From Demequina maris (GTDB taxonomy: Bacteria; Actinomycetota; Actinomycetes; Actinomycetales; Demequinaceae): a DNA stretch of 64,000 nt. The notes under the pieces were generated by a model. That model saw nothing but the letters and a program-made list of their open reading frames with translations, did no database searches and had not been told where the DNA came from. A program made the position numbers and the translations under genes. The stretch covers positions 162,882-226,881 of the forward strand of contig NZ_BBLX01000005.1 in NCBI RefSeq assembly GCF_000971155.1, given 5' to 3'. Below are positions 25,722 through 35,437 of this stretch, one piece after another (within the stretch, counting starts at the first letter, position 1; every line of letters starts with the position of its first letter).

Positions 25722-27356
25722 TTACTCGCCGGCCGGCTGCGCCTGGGGCGCGCCCTCGCCGGAGCCGCCGCCGCCCGAACGGCGGCGACGACGGTTGCGG
25801 CTGCGGCGCGGCTTGGACTCGCCGCCCTCGGAGCCGCCCTGGCCGCCCTCGGCGCGCGGCTCGCGCGGCGCGCCCTCGGTCGAGCCGCCCTGGCCGGAGC
25901 CCGAGCCGCCACGGCGACGGTTGCGGTTGCGGCCGCCGCCCTCACCCGAGCGCTCGCCCGAGCCCGAGCCGCCACGGCCACCCTGGCCGCCGCGACCGCC
26001 CTGACCGCGACCGCCCTGGCCGCGGCCGGCGCCGCCGGCGTGCTTGCCGGTCTCGCCCAGGTCCTCGAGCGTCTCCGCCTCGAGGCCCTCGCGCGTGCGC
26101 TTGTCGCGCGGCAGGCGGCCCTTGGTGCCCTCGGGGATGTCGAGGTCCTCGAACAGGTGCGGCGACGTCGAGTACGTCTCCTGCGGCTCCGGGTAGCCCA
26201 GGTCGAGCGCCTTGTCGATGAGCGACCAGCGCGGGATGTCGTCCCAGTCGACGAACGTCACGGCGGTGCCGGTCTTGCCCGCGCGGCCGGTGCGGCCGAT
26301 GCGGTGCAGGTAGGTCTTCTCGTCCTCGGGGCACTGGTAGTTGACCACGTGCGTGACGTCGTCGACGTCGATGCCGCGCGCCGCGACGTCGGTCGCGACG
26401 AGGATGTCGATCTTGCCCGAGCGGAACGCGCGCAGCGCCTGCTCGCGGGCGCCCTGGCCCAGGTCGCCGTGGATCGCGCCGGCCGCGAAGCCGCGCTCGC
26501 GGAGCTCGTCCGAGACCTTCGCCGCGGTGCGCTTGGTGCGCGCGAACACGACCGTGAGGCCGCGGCCGTTGGCCTGCAGCATGCGCGCGAGCACCTCGAC
26601 CTTGTCGAGCGCGTGCGCACGGTAGACGACCTGCTTGATGGCCTTGACGGTGGCGCCGTCGTCGTCCGGGTCGGCCGCGCGGATGTGCGTGGGCTGCGTC
26701 ATGTAGCGGCGCGCGAGCGCGACCACGGCGCCCGGCATCGTCGCGGAGAACAGCATGGTGTGGCGCGACGCCGGGGTGGCGGCGAGCAGCTTCTCGACGT
26801 CGGGCAGGAAGCCCAGGTCGAGCATCTCGTCGGCCTCGTCGAGGACGACGGTGCGGATGAAGCGCAGGTCCAGGTGGCCCTGGTTGAGCAGGTCGATCAT
26901 GCGGCCGGGGGTGCCGACGATCACGTCGGCGCCCTTCTGCAGCGCCTCGATCTGGGGCTCGTACGCGCGGCCGCCGTAGATCTGGACGATGCGGACGGCG
27001 CGCTTGCGCGACGCGGTCTCGAGGTCGTTCGCGACCTGCACCGCGAGCTCGCGGGTGGGCGCGACGATGAGCGCCTGGGGCTTGCCCTGGGCGTCGCCGA
27101 GGCCCTCGTAGGCCTCCTCGCCGGGGGCGGCGGTGCGCTGCAGCGCGGGGATGCCGAAGCCGAGCGTCTTGCCGGTTCCGGTCTTCGCCTGGCCGATGAT
27201 GTCGTGGCCGGACAGCGCGACCGGGAGGGTCATCGCCTGGATGGGGAACGGGGTGGTGATGCCCTTGTCGGCGAGCGCCTCGACGATGCGGTGGTCCACA
27301 TCGAAGTCGGCGAACGTCTTGTCGGGCGTCTGCACGCTGGCGTGCGTCTCTGTCAT
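25722..27356 (-). CDS. DEAD-box RNA helicase with Gly/Arg-rich tail
   Basis: ATP-dependent RNA helicase of the RhlE/DeaD class (544 aa), acting in ribosome assembly or mRNA decay, often cold-induced. Helicase motifs run in order: FPIQAMTLP (Q motif), AKTGTGKT (motif I) near residue 57, PTREL, VLDEADEML (motif II) near residue 172, SATMP, and HRIGRTGRAGK (motif VI) near residue 352. From about residue 430 the tail is low-complexity Gly/Arg/Gln/Ser (GRGQGGRGQGGRGG), typical of RNA-binding RGG tails. The 5' leader may be long: a TACACT -10-like box lies at 27499-27494 on the minus strand, about 130 bases upstream. Confidence 0.94.
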   Translation of the reverse strand: MTETHASVQTPDKTFADFDVDHRIVEALADKGITTPFPIQAMTLPVALSGHDIIGQAKTGTGKTLGFGIPALQRTAAPGEEAYEGLGDAQGKPQALIVAPTRELAVQVANDLETASRKRAVRIVQIYGGRAYEPQIEALQKGADVIVGTPGRMIDLLNQGHLDLRFIRTVVLDEADEMLDLGFLPDVEKLLAATPASRHTMLFSATMPGAVVALARRYMTQPTHIRAADPDDDGATVKAIKQVVYRAHALDKVEVLARMLQANGRGLTVVFARTKRTAAKVSDELRERGFAAGAIHGDLGQGAREQALRAFRSGKIDILVATDVAARGIDVDDVTHVVNYQCPEDEKTYLHRIGRTGRAGKTGTAVTFVDWDDIPRWSLIDKALDLGYPEPQETYSTSPHLFEDLDIPEGTKGRLPRDKRTREGLEAETLEDLGETGKHAGGAGRGQGGRGQGGRGGQGGRGGSGSGERSGEGGGRNRNRRRGGSGSGQGGSTEGAPREPRAEGGQGGSEGGESKPRRSRNRRRRRSGGGGSGEGAPQAQPAGE

Positions 27357-27547
27357 GGTGCTCCGATGAATTCGGGGGCGCGCGGGGCGCCGATGGCGGG
27401 CAGCCGATCGCGAATCATCCTCAGAGCGGCTCGTCGCTGTCTTCAGCGGTACCGCGTTTCACATGACGACCGGTCAGCCCCGGGTCAGGACATAGTGTAC
27501 CGGGCACCCCTCACCCGGCGGTAGGGAGGGACGATGCGCGCGTCGCG

Positions 27548-28192
27548 TCAGGGCAGGTCGTCGCCCAGCGGCGAGGGCCGCGGGTCGAGCACGGCGGTCA
27601 CGATCGCCTCGATCGCGAACCTCGAGGCCTCGGCGAGCTCGACGTTGTCGCGGTCGAGCAGCCACTGCACCTGGAGCCCGTCCATGACCGCGAGCACGGA
27701 CGCGGAGGCGCGTGCCACGTTCGCGGGCTCGTCGACGCCCCGGTCGCGGCACATCTCCCGCAGCGCGTCCGCGACCTCGCCGCGCAGCACGGTGTAGCGC
27801 TCCTCGAAGTAGGAGCGGCCCGGGTTGCCGTCCGTGACGGACTCCGCGGACAGCACCGCGTATGCCTGGACGATGCCGGGCCGGCTCTCGTTCGTGAAGG
27901 CCGTGCGCACGAGGTGGCGGAACAGCTCGATCCCACCCGGGATGTGCTGCTCGTCCAGGCCCTCGACGTCGGACTCGTCGCGGTAGCGGAGCACCTCGAC
28001 GAGCAGCCGGTCCTTGGAGCCGAAGTGGTGAAGGATCCCCGCGTGGGTCATCTCGACCTGGTCGGCGATCTCCGCGAGGGGGCCGTTGTTGTAGCCCTTC
28101 TGGCCGAAGATCTCGAGCGCCGCCTGGAGGATCTCGCGCCGCCGTGCCGCCGTCTCGGGTCGCGGGCTGGACCGTCGTCTCGTGGTCGGCAT
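27548..28192 (-). CDS. TetR-family transcriptional regulator
   Basis: TetR-type regulator of 214 aa. The helix-turn-helix lies in residues ~20-65 (REILQAALEIFGQKGYNNGPLAEIADQVEMTHAGILHHFGSK in overall pattern). The ligand-binding domain has no recognisable specificity. ATG 28192 follows GAGGAA on the minus strand. It is divergent from the beta-glucosidase/ABC operon, whose promoter holds a palindromic AT-rich site, so it is the natural candidate regulator for beta-glucoside uptake. This link is inferred from position. Confidence 0.9.
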   Translation of the reverse strand: MPTTRRRSSPRPETAARRREILQAALEIFGQKGYNNGPLAEIADQVEMTHAGILHHFGSKDRLLVEVLRYRDESDVEGLDEQHIPGGIELFRHLVRTAFTNESRPGIVQAYAVLSAESVTDGNPGRSYFEERYTVLRGEVADALREMCRDRGVDEPANVARASASVLAVMDGLQVQWLLDRDNVELAEASRFAIEAIVTAVLDPRPSPLGDDLP

Positions 28193-28365
28193 GCTGTTCC
28201 TCGCTCCGCGTCATCGCTCGTACCGGCGCGGATGCCCGTGCCGGAGACCCGCGGCGGCCGCGGGGCCGGTCCGCCGTGACGGTCACGCCCCACTCTACGC
28301 AGGTGGTGTGGAGGGTATCGCGCACCGCCGCAGGTCACGGAACGGCAACACTTCGCCGCCCCGGT

Positions 28366-28395
28366 TTGGAATTGTTACTGACTGCATTGTAAGTT
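28366..28395 (+). promoter_or_regulatory. beta-glucosidase operon promoter with overlapping operator
   Basis: TTGGAA (28366-28371), 18 bases, then TAAGTT (28390-28395) form a promoter within a strikingly AT-rich patch. Between the boxes lies an inverted repeat TTAC(N10)GTAA (28375-28378 and 28389-28392), and the outer flanks also mirror each other loosely. A repressor there would block polymerase; the divergent TetR protein is the likely binder. The rest of the 261-base gap shows no gene. Confidence 0.55.
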
Positions 28396-28453
28396 CTAAC
28401 GCCAGAGGCCCCAAGCGGGGCCACGGACCGCTCGATGATGAGGAGCCCCACCG

Positions 28454-30937
28454 GTGACAACGCCGTCGCTGACCGCCCCCGAGGCGTACGCCACGCTCGA
28501 CGACTGCCGCGCCGCGGCGCGCGCCCTGCCGCTCGAGCGCAAGGTCCTCCTCCTCACCGGCCGCGCCATGTGGCACCTCCAGGCGCTGCCCGAGCTGGGC
28601 CTGCGCCCGGTGACCTTCTCCGACGGCCCGGTGGGCGTGCGCGGGCTGGGGGAGGTCGACGGCGAGACGTCGATCCTGTTCCCGACCCCGAGCGCCGTGG
28701 CCGCCACGTGGGACGTCGCGCTCGCCTTCGAGGTCGGCCAGGCCTTCGCCCGCGAGGCGCGCGCCCACGGCGTCGACGTGGTGCTCGCGCCGCAGGTCAA
28801 CCTCCAGCGCACGCCGGTGGGCGGGCGCCACTTCGAGTGCTTCTCCGAGGACCCGTTCCTCACGTCCGCGATCGGCGTCCCCGTCGTGCGCGGCATCCAG
28901 GACCAGGGCGTCGCCGCGTGCATGAAGCACTACATCGCCAACGACTCCGAGACCGAGCGCACCACCTACGTGTCCCACGTCGGGATGCAGGCGCTGCGCG
29001 AGGTCTACCTCGCGCCGTTCGAGGAGGCCGTCAACGCCGGCGTGTGGTCGCTCATGGCCGCCTACAACGGCGCCGACGACGGCGTCGAGGCCGGCCCGAT
29101 GACCGCGCACCGCCACCTCCTCGTGGACGTCCTCAAGGACGAGCTGGGCTTCGACGGCGTCGTCGTCTCCGACTGGGAGGCCACCCGCACCACCGAGGCG
29201 TCCGCGGCCGGCGGCCTCGACCTCGTCATGCCGGGCCCCGGCGGGCCCTGGGGCGAGCGCCTGCTCGCGGCCGTGGCCGACGGCCGCGTCGACGAGCGCG
29301 AGCTCGACGACAAGGTCGCGCGCATCCTGCTGCTCGCGCACCGCGTCGGCGCGCTCGGCTCGGAGCCGGCCGCGATCACCGCGGCGGAGGACCTGCGGGC
29401 GCTCGTCCGCCGCGCCGCCGCCGCGTCGATGGTCGTGCTGCGCCGCGAGGGACGCGCGCCGTGGGAGCGGCCCGCGCCGTCCACGATCGCGCTCATCGGC
29501 CCGAACGCCGTCCGCCCGCACGTGCTCGGCGGCGGCTCGTCGACCGTGCACCCCGCGCACGTCGCGACCCCCGCCGAGGGCCTCGCCGCGCGCTGGCCCG
29601 CGGCCCGCATCGTCCTCGAGCGCGGCGGCGACCCGCGCGCGCTCGCGCCGCGCCTCCACATCCCCGGCCGCGGCACCGCGATCCTCGTGCAGCGGGACGA
29701 TGCGGGTGCCGAGGTCGCGCGCACGGCGGTCGCCGACTGGCGCGGCTGGGCCGACGCGCTCGACCCCGACGCCCGCGAGGCCGACCTGATCGTCCGCGTG
29801 CGGCTGCACGAGCCCGGCGTCCACCGCCTGTCGGTGGGCACGGTCGGCGCGCACCGCGTCGTCATCGACGGCGTCGAGGCCTCGGCGAGCGACGTCCCGG
29901 TCGGTGTCGAGTGCGTGCTCGACTCGTCGGTCAACAACCCCGCGGGCGTCGAGGTCGAGGTCGCGGTCACGGAGCCGCGCGAGGTCGAGATCCTGGCGAC
30001 GCTGGCCGTGATCGACGCGGGCGGCTACGGCCGGTTCCTGCGCGCCGAGCCCCGCCACGCGCTCCCCGGCCCCACCGCGGACCAGGAGATCGAGGCGGCC
30101 GTGGCCGCCGCCCGCGACGCCGAGCTGGCCGTCGTGGTGGTCGGCACCAACGAGGAGTCGGAGTCCGAGGGCTGGGACCGCACCACCCTCGCGCTGCCGG
30201 GCCGCCAGGACGAGCTCGTCGAGCGGGTGCTCGACGTCGCCCCCGACGCGGTCGTGCTCGTCAACGCGGGCGCGCCGGTCCTGCTGCCCTGGCTCGCGCG
30301 GGCGCGCACCGTGCTGTGGGCGTGGTTCCCCGGCCAGGAGGCCGGGCACGCGATCGCCGATGTCCTCTCCGGGGCCGTCGAGCCGTCCGGCCGCCTCCCC
30401 TGGACCCTCCCCGCGTCCGAGGCCGACGTGCCTGTGCCCCACGCGGTCCCGGACGCGGGGAGCCTGCGCTACGACGAGGGCGTCCACGTGGGCTACCGCG
30501 GCTGGGAGCGGTCGGGAGCGTCGCCCGCCGCCCCGTTCGGGCACGGGCTCGGGTGGACGGACTGGCGCTACGACGCCGTCTCGTCCGTGACGGTCGGCGC
30601 CGACGGCGACCTCGCGCTGGACGTGACCGTGACCAACACCGGCGACCGCGACGGTCGCGAGGTGATCCAGGTGTACGTCGAGGCCCCGGAGGGCGCGCAC
30701 GAGCGCCCCGCCCGCTGGCTCGGCGGATTCGTGGCCGTGCACGCACGGCCCGGCGAGACGGTCGAGGCGGGCGTCACCATCGCCCGCCGACGTCTCGAGG
30801 TGTGGGACGCGGAGGCGTCGTCCTGGGTGCTTCCCCAGGGCGGGTACCGTCTGCGCGTCGGGCGCTCCGTGCGCGACCTCCGGCTGGACACCGCGGTCCG
30901 GCTCGAGGCGCCCGAACCGGTGAGGAGGGACGGCTAG
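28454..30937 (+). CDS. GH3 beta-glucosidase, intracellular, with PA14-like insert
   Basis: Retaining glycosidase of 827 aa with no signal peptide, so it should act on imported beta-glucosides. The barrel domain carries FSDGPVGVRG near residue 56, MKHYIANDSETER near residue 157 and the nucleophile Asp in GVVVSDWEATR near residue 238. An insert at about residues 395-510 resembles a PA14 domain, as in other GH3 beta-glucosidases. A C-terminal fibronectin-III-like domain (REVIQVYVEAP) closes the protein. GTG 28454 follows GATGAGGAG. It heads a run that continues with an Opp-type ABC transporter. Confidence 0.92.
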   Translation: MTTPSLTAPEAYATLDDCRAAARALPLERKVLLLTGRAMWHLQALPELGLRPVTFSDGPVGVRGLGEVDGETSILFPTPSAVAATWDVALAFEVGQAFAREARAHGVDVVLAPQVNLQRTPVGGRHFECFSEDPFLTSAIGVPVVRGIQDQGVAACMKHYIANDSETERTTYVSHVGMQALREVYLAPFEEAVNAGVWSLMAAYNGADDGVEAGPMTAHRHLLVDVLKDELGFDGVVVSDWEATRTTEASAAGGLDLVMPGPGGPWGERLLAAVADGRVDERELDDKVARILLLAHRVGALGSEPAAITAAEDLRALVRRAAAASMVVLRREGRAPWERPAPSTIALIGPNAVRPHVLGGGSSTVHPAHVATPAEGLAARWPAARIVLERGGDPRALAPRLHIPGRGTAILVQRDDAGAEVARTAVADWRGWADALDPDAREADLIVRVRLHEPGVHRLSVGTVGAHRVVIDGVEASASDVPVGVECVLDSSVNNPAGVEVEVAVTEPREVEILATLAVIDAGGYGRFLRAEPRHALPGPTADQEIEAAVAAARDAELAVVVVGTNEESESEGWDRTTLALPGRQDELVERVLDVAPDAVVLVNAGAPVLLPWLARARTVLWAWFPGQEAGHAIADVLSGAVEPSGRLPWTLPASEADVPVPHAVPDAGSLRYDEGVHVGYRGWERSGASPAAPFGHGLGWTDWRYDAVSSVTVGADGDLALDVTVTNTGDRDGREVIQVYVEAPEGAHERPARWLGGFVAVHARPGETVEAGVTIARRRLEVWDAEASSWVLPQGGYRLRVGRSVRDLRLDTAVRLEAPEPVRRDG

Positions 30938-31031
30938 CACGCGGCTCGCCGCCCGCCCGGGCGGATCACTGACAACGACGTCAACGGCTCCGGCACCGCC
31001 GGACGCCCCATCACAGGAGAAGGAGATGAGG

Positions 31032-32711
31032 ATGAGGAAGTCCTCGCTCGTGGCCATGTCCGTCGCCACCACCCTCGCGCTCGCCGCTTGCGCCGGCGGA
31101 GGCGAGGCCACCGACAACCCCTCGGAGACCGGCGGCTCGACCCCGCAGGCCGGCGCCCCGCTCACGATCGCCAAGCCCGACGGCGCGATCGCGACCGAGT
31201 CCAACAACCCGTGGGTCGGAGACTCCTCCGGCCTCAAGCTCGGCTACATCAACGCGATCCTCGAGCCGCTCGCCTTCGTCAACACGATCGACCCCACCGC
31301 CGAGGTCAAGCCGTGGCTCGCCCAGGACGTCACCTGGTCCGAGGACGGCACGTCGGTCACGGTGACCGCGCGCGAGGGCGTGACGTGGAACGACGGCGAG
31401 CCGTTCACCGCGGACGACATCGCCTTCACGTTCCAGATGTTCCTCGACCACCCGGAGCTCGACACCGCGGCCCTCGGCCTCAACGGCGTCACCCAGGACG
31501 GCGACTCCGTGACGCTCACGTTCGACGGGCCCATGTTCGTCAAGCAGGACAAGGTGCTGCACAAGTACATCGTCCCGAAGCACGTGTGGGAGAGCGTCGA
31601 CGACCCCGCCACGGCCGACAACCTCGAGCCCGTGGGCACCGGCCCGTACGTGCTGAGCAGCTTCACGACGCAGTCCGTCGAGCTCACCGCGCGCGACGAC
31701 TACTGGGGCGGCGACCTCGCCGTGCCGACGCTCTACTACGTGTCGTACAACGACAACACCGCCCTCACCACCGCGCTCGCGACCGGCGACGCGGACTGGG
31801 CGCAGGCGTTCATCCCGAACGTCCAGAGCGCGTACCTCGACAAGGACGCCGACCACAACATCTACTGGGCGCCGCCGGGCCTGGCCATCGACACGATGTA
31901 CATGAACCTGCACGAGAAGCCGTTCGACGACGTGGCGTTCCGCAAGGCCGTCAACATGGTCGTCGACCGCGCCAAGCACGCGGAGATCGCGCGCGAGGGC
32001 GGCGTCCCCGAGCTCACCTCGGTGACCGGCATGCCGACCCCGGTGGGCGACTCGTACATCTCGTCCGAGTTCCAGGGCCAGAGCTACACGGTCGACGTCG
32101 ACGGCGCGCGTGCGCTGCTCGAGGACGCCGGCTACACCTGGTCGGGCGACACCCTCGTCGACCCCGACGGCGGCGACGTCACGTTCGAGCTCCAGGTGCC
32201 GCAGGGCTGGAACGACTACGTGACGGGCATCTCGCTCATCGCGGACTCGGTCAAGGCGCTCGGCGTCGAGGCCACGGTTCAGACCCCCGACGTCGACACC
32301 TGGTGGAATGACAAGTCCATCGGCGACTTCCAGGCCATCCTGCACTGGACCGACGGCGGCGCGACCCCGTACGACATGTACAAGTCGATGATGAGCAAGG
32401 AGTGGCTCGTGCCCATGGGCGAGCCGGCCAACAACAACTTCGGCCGGTTCGACAGCGACGAGGCCACCCAGGCGCTCGACGCGTTCGCCAAGGCGGCGGA
32501 CGATGCGACCCGCCAGGCGGCGCTCGACACGGTCGAGCAGATCTTCGTCGACCAGGTCGTGACCATCCCCGTCGGCACCCGCCCGTCGATCGGCGAGTGG
32601 AACACGCGCAACTACGTCGGCTGGCCGTCGGACGAGGACCCGTACGCGGACCCGAACCCGACCATCGCCTCCGCCGTCCTCATCCTCACGAGCCTCGAGC
32701 CCGCGAGCTGA
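31032..32711 (+). CDS. ABC transporter substrate-binding lipoprotein, family 5 (Opp/Dpp)
   Basis: Lipoprotein receptor of a peptide/oligosaccharide importer. A basic start and hydrophobic stretch lead to the lipobox LAAC with the acylated Cys at residue 20, then a Gly/Thr linker. The body matches family 5 solute-binding proteins (EPFTADDIAFTFQMFLD near residue 132, GTGPYVLSSF near residue 203). I prefer ATG 31032, six bases after AAGGAG; an ATG at 31026 directly abuts that site. Peptides are the usual ligands, but the beta-glucosidase next door suggests cello- or other beta-gluco-oligosaccharides, as known for the Thermotoga Cbt system. Confidence 0.9.
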   Translation: MRKSSLVAMSVATTLALAACAGGGEATDNPSETGGSTPQAGAPLTIAKPDGAIATESNNPWVGDSSGLKLGYINAILEPLAFVNTIDPTAEVKPWLAQDVTWSEDGTSVTVTAREGVTWNDGEPFTADDIAFTFQMFLDHPELDTAALGLNGVTQDGDSVTLTFDGPMFVKQDKVLHKYIVPKHVWESVDDPATADNLEPVGTGPYVLSSFTTQSVELTARDDYWGGDLAVPTLYYVSYNDNTALTTALATGDADWAQAFIPNVQSAYLDKDADHNIYWAPPGLAIDTMYMNLHEKPFDDVAFRKAVNMVVDRAKHAEIAREGGVPELTSVTGMPTPVGDSYISSEFQGQSYTVDVDGARALLEDAGYTWSGDTLVDPDGGDVTFELQVPQGWNDYVTGISLIADSVKALGVEATVQTPDVDTWWNDKSIGDFQAILHWTDGGATPYDMYKSMMSKEWLVPMGEPANNNFGRFDSDEATQALDAFAKAADDATRQAALDTVEQIFVDQVVTIPVGTRPSIGEWNTRNYVGWPSDEDPYADPNPTIASAVLILTSLEPAS

Positions 32712-32723
32712 CCCCCCTCGCCC

Positions 32724-32759
32724 GGGTGGGGCCGGCGTCCCCTCGCCGGTCCCACCCGT
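32724..32759 (+). terminator. intra-operon hairpin after the binding-protein gene
   Basis: A 15-bp stem with one G-U pair (32724-32738 and 32745-32759) and a 6-base loop lies between the binding-protein stop and the first ATPase start. In ABC operons such hairpins commonly stabilise or partly terminate the message, giving excess binding protein over membrane parts. Confidence 0.75.
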
Positions 32760-32790
32760 GCCGCACCCCCCTCGATCCGGAAGGCCCCCC

Positions 32791-33645
32791 GTGACCACGG
32801 AAACCCTGCTGACCGTCTCGGACTTCAGCGTCGTCTACGACGTCGACCCACCCGTCGAGGCGGTCCGCCACGTCTCACTGGCTCTCGAGCGCGGCGAGAT
32901 CCTCGGGCTCGCCGGCGAGTCCGGCTGCGGCAAGACCACCCTCGCCTACGGCATCCAGCGCCTGCTCAAGCCGCCGGCCGTCATCACCTCCGGGCACGCC
33001 GTCTTCCACGACGAGTCCGGCGAGGACATCGACATCAACGCGCTCGACGCGGCCCAGATGCGGGCCTTCCGCTGGGACAAGGTCTCGATGGTCTTCCAGG
33101 GCGCGATGAACGCGCTCAACCCGGTCGCCACGATCGGCCGCCAGCTTGAGGACGTCTTCACCACGCATCGTCCCCGCATGCCCAAGGGCGAGCGCAGGGA
33201 GGAGTGCGCGCGGCTGCTCGACATCGTCGGCGTCGGCCGCGACCGCCTGCGCAGCTACCCCCACGAGCTGTCGGGCGGCATGCGCCAGCGCGTCATGATC
33301 GCGATGGCGATGGCCCTGCGGCCGCAGCTCATGATCATGGACGAGCCCACGACCGCGCTCGACGTGCTGGTCCAGCGCGAGATCCTCGAGCAGATCTCCG
33401 ACCTCCGCACCAAGCTGGGCTTCTCCGTCATCTTCATCACGCACGACCTGCCGCTGCTGCTCGAGATCTCCGACCGCATCGCCGTGATGAAGGATGGCGC
33501 GATCGTCGAGCTCGACACCGCGCTCAACATCTACTCGGACCCGCAGCACGAGTACACCCGCCGCCTGCTGTCGTCGTTCCCGAGCCTCACCGGCGAGCGC
33601 GGCGACTTCGTGCGCGGCTCCGAGACCCAGGAGGCCGCCCGATGA
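32791..33645 (+). CDS. Opp/Dpp-type ABC transporter ATPase (D subunit)
   Basis: Cytoplasmic ATPase energising the importer (284 aa). Walker A is GESGCGKTT near residue 42, the ABC signature LSGGMRQRV near residue 159, Walker B LMIMDEPTTALD near residue 180, and the switch His is in FITHDLPLLLEI. The GTG at 32791 follows CCGGAAGG; an upstream ATG at 32758 would extend the protein back into the hairpin and is less likely. The stop overlaps the next ATPase start (ATGA). Confidence 0.92.
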   Translation: MTTETLLTVSDFSVVYDVDPPVEAVRHVSLALERGEILGLAGESGCGKTTLAYGIQRLLKPPAVITSGHAVFHDESGEDIDINALDAAQMRAFRWDKVSMVFQGAMNALNPVATIGRQLEDVFTTHRPRMPKGERREECARLLDIVGVGRDRLRSYPHELSGGMRQRVMIAMAMALRPQLMIMDEPTTALDVLVQREILEQISDLRTKLGFSVIFITHDLPLLLEISDRIAVMKDGAIVELDTALNIYSDPQHEYTRRLLSSFPSLTGERGDFVRGSETQEAAR

Positions 33646-34451
33646 CCACCCTCGAGCTCCGGAACGTGAGCAAGCGGTACCGCGTGCGCGGCGCGGGCGA
33701 CATGCTCGCGCTCGACGACGTGAGCTTCACGCTGACGTCCGGCCAGACCATCGCCCTCGTCGGGCAGTCCGGCTCGGGCAAGTCCACCATCGCGAAGATC
33801 CTCACCCAGCTCGAGCGCGCGAGCTCCGGCCACGTGCTCCTCGACGGGCAGCCGATCCCGCATCGCGGCCCCGGGCTGCGCCGCTACCGCCAGCGGGTGC
33901 GCATGGTCTTCCAGGACCCGTTCGCCTCGTTGAACCCGTACCACACCATCCGCCACCACCTGGAGCGTCCGCTGCGCCTCGACGCCGTCGTGCCCCAGGA
34001 CCAGGTCGAGGACGAGGTGCGGAGCCTGCTCGCGCGCGTCCGGCTCGACCCCGACGCGACCATCGACCGCCGCCCCCACGAGCTGTCGGGCGGTCAGCGC
34101 CAGCGCGTCGCGATCGCCCGCGCGCTCGCGTCGCGGCCCGAGCTGCTCATCGCCGACGAGCCGGTGTCGATGCTCGACGTGTCGATCCGGCTGGGGGTGC
34201 TCAACCTGCTCGCGGACCTGCAGCGCGAGTCGAACCTGGGCGTCCTGTACATCACTCACGACCTCGCGACCGCGCGCCACTTCTCCGACGAGATCATGGT
34301 CCTGCACCACGGCGTGGTCGTCGAGCGCGGCGCCGCCGACGACGTCATCCTGCGCGCGCAGCACGAGTACACGCGTGCGCTGCGCGGCGCCTCGCCCGAC
34401 CCCGACAAGCACTTCGCGGACCCCTCGGGCCGCGCCGTCACGAGGAGCTGA
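33642..34451 (+). CDS. Opp/Dpp-type ABC transporter ATPase (F subunit)
   Basis: Second ATPase of the heterodimeric motor (269 aa). Walker A GQSGSGKST near residue 40, signature LSGGQRQRV near residue 147, Walker B LLIADEPVSMLD near residue 167 and switch His in YITHDLATARHF. The short oligopeptide-binding extension after the ABC core is present but brief. Start ATG 33642 overlaps the previous stop; the first permease starts one base after this stop behind GAGGAG. Confidence 0.92.
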   Translation: MTTLELRNVSKRYRVRGAGDMLALDDVSFTLTSGQTIALVGQSGSGKSTIAKILTQLERASSGHVLLDGQPIPHRGPGLRRYRQRVRMVFQDPFASLNPYHTIRHHLERPLRLDAVVPQDQVEDEVRSLLARVRLDPDATIDRRPHELSGGQRQRVAIARALASRPELLIADEPVSMLDVSIRLGVLNLLADLQRESNLGVLYITHDLATARHFSDEIMVLHHGVVVERGAADDVILRAQHEYTRALRGASPDPDKHFADPSGRAVTRS

Positions 34452-34452
34452 C

Positions 34453-35436
34453 GTGCGATTCCTGCTGCGCCGCCTCGCGTTCTACGCCTTCACCGCGTGG
34501 GCCGCGATCACCATCAACTTCTTCCTGCCGCGGTTCATGAAGGGCGACCCCATCACCGCGTACCTGCAGAAGCACCAGAGCGAGTTCAACCCCGAGGCGA
34601 TCGACTCGCTGCGGACGCTGTTCGGGCTGGAGTCCGACAGGTCGCTGCTCCAGCAGTACATCGACTACTGGGGGCTGCTGCTGCACGGCGACCTCGGCCG
34701 GTCCTTCAGCCGCGGCCTCGCGCCGGTGTCGGACGTCATCGCCTCGGCCCTGCCGTGGACGCTCGGGCTCGTGGGCATCGCGACGATCCTCAGCTTCTTC
34801 ATCGGCACCGGCATCGGCTCGCTCATCGGGTGGCGACGCGGCAGCCGGGCCGACTACGTCGTGCCGTTCGCCACGTTCTTCTCGACGGTGCCGTACTTCT
34901 GGATGGGCCTCATCGTCATCGCCGTGTTCTCGACCACTCTCGGCTGGTTCCCGGCCTCGCACGCGTACGACAAGGGCTCGTCGCCCGAGTGGTCGTGGGA
35001 CTTCATCGGCCAGGTGATCGCCCACGGGACGCTGCCCGCCGTCACCATCGTCGTCGCGTCCCTCGGCGGCTGGATCCTGGGCATGCGCAACATGATGATC
35101 ACGGTGCTCGACGAGGACTACGTCACGGTCGCCGAGGCGAAGGGGCTCGCGCCCCAGCGCGTCATGACCCGCTACGCCGCGCGCAACGCGGTCCTGCCCC
35201 AGCTGTCGAGCTTCGCGCTCGCGCTCGGCTTCATCGTGGGCGGCACGCTCGTGATGGAGCTCGTGTTCTCGTACCCCGGCGTCGGCAAGCTCCTGCTCGA
35301 CGCGACCAACGCCAAGGACTGGCCGCTCATGCAGGGCCTGTTCCTGGTGATCACGCTCGCGGTGCTCGTCGCGAACATCCTCGCCGACGTCGCCCACGCG
35401 ATCCTCGACCCGCGCACCCGGATGATGGAGTCCTGA
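34453..35436 (+). CDS. Opp/Dpp-type ABC permease (B subunit)
   Basis: Membrane permease of 327 aa with about six segments. The N-terminal helix (LLRRLAFYAFTAWAAITINFFLPR) and the signature loop VAEAKGLAPQRVMTRYAARNAVLP near residue 225 are typical of DppB. The segment VMELVFSYPGVGKLLLDAT follows. GTG 34453 has GAGGAG (34442-34447) at good spacing. It pairs with the next gene to form the channel. Confidence 0.92.
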   Translation: MRFLLRRLAFYAFTAWAAITINFFLPRFMKGDPITAYLQKHQSEFNPEAIDSLRTLFGLESDRSLLQQYIDYWGLLLHGDLGRSFSRGLAPVSDVIASALPWTLGLVGIATILSFFIGTGIGSLIGWRRGSRADYVVPFATFFSTVPYFWMGLIVIAVFSTTLGWFPASHAYDKGSSPEWSWDFIGQVIAHGTLPAVTIVVASLGGWILGMRNMMITVLDEDYVTVAEAKGLAPQRVMTRYAARNAVLPQLSSFALALGFIVGGTLVMELVFSYPGVGKLLLDATNAKDWPLMQGLFLVITLAVLVANILADVAHAILDPRTRMMES

Positions 35437-35437
35437 C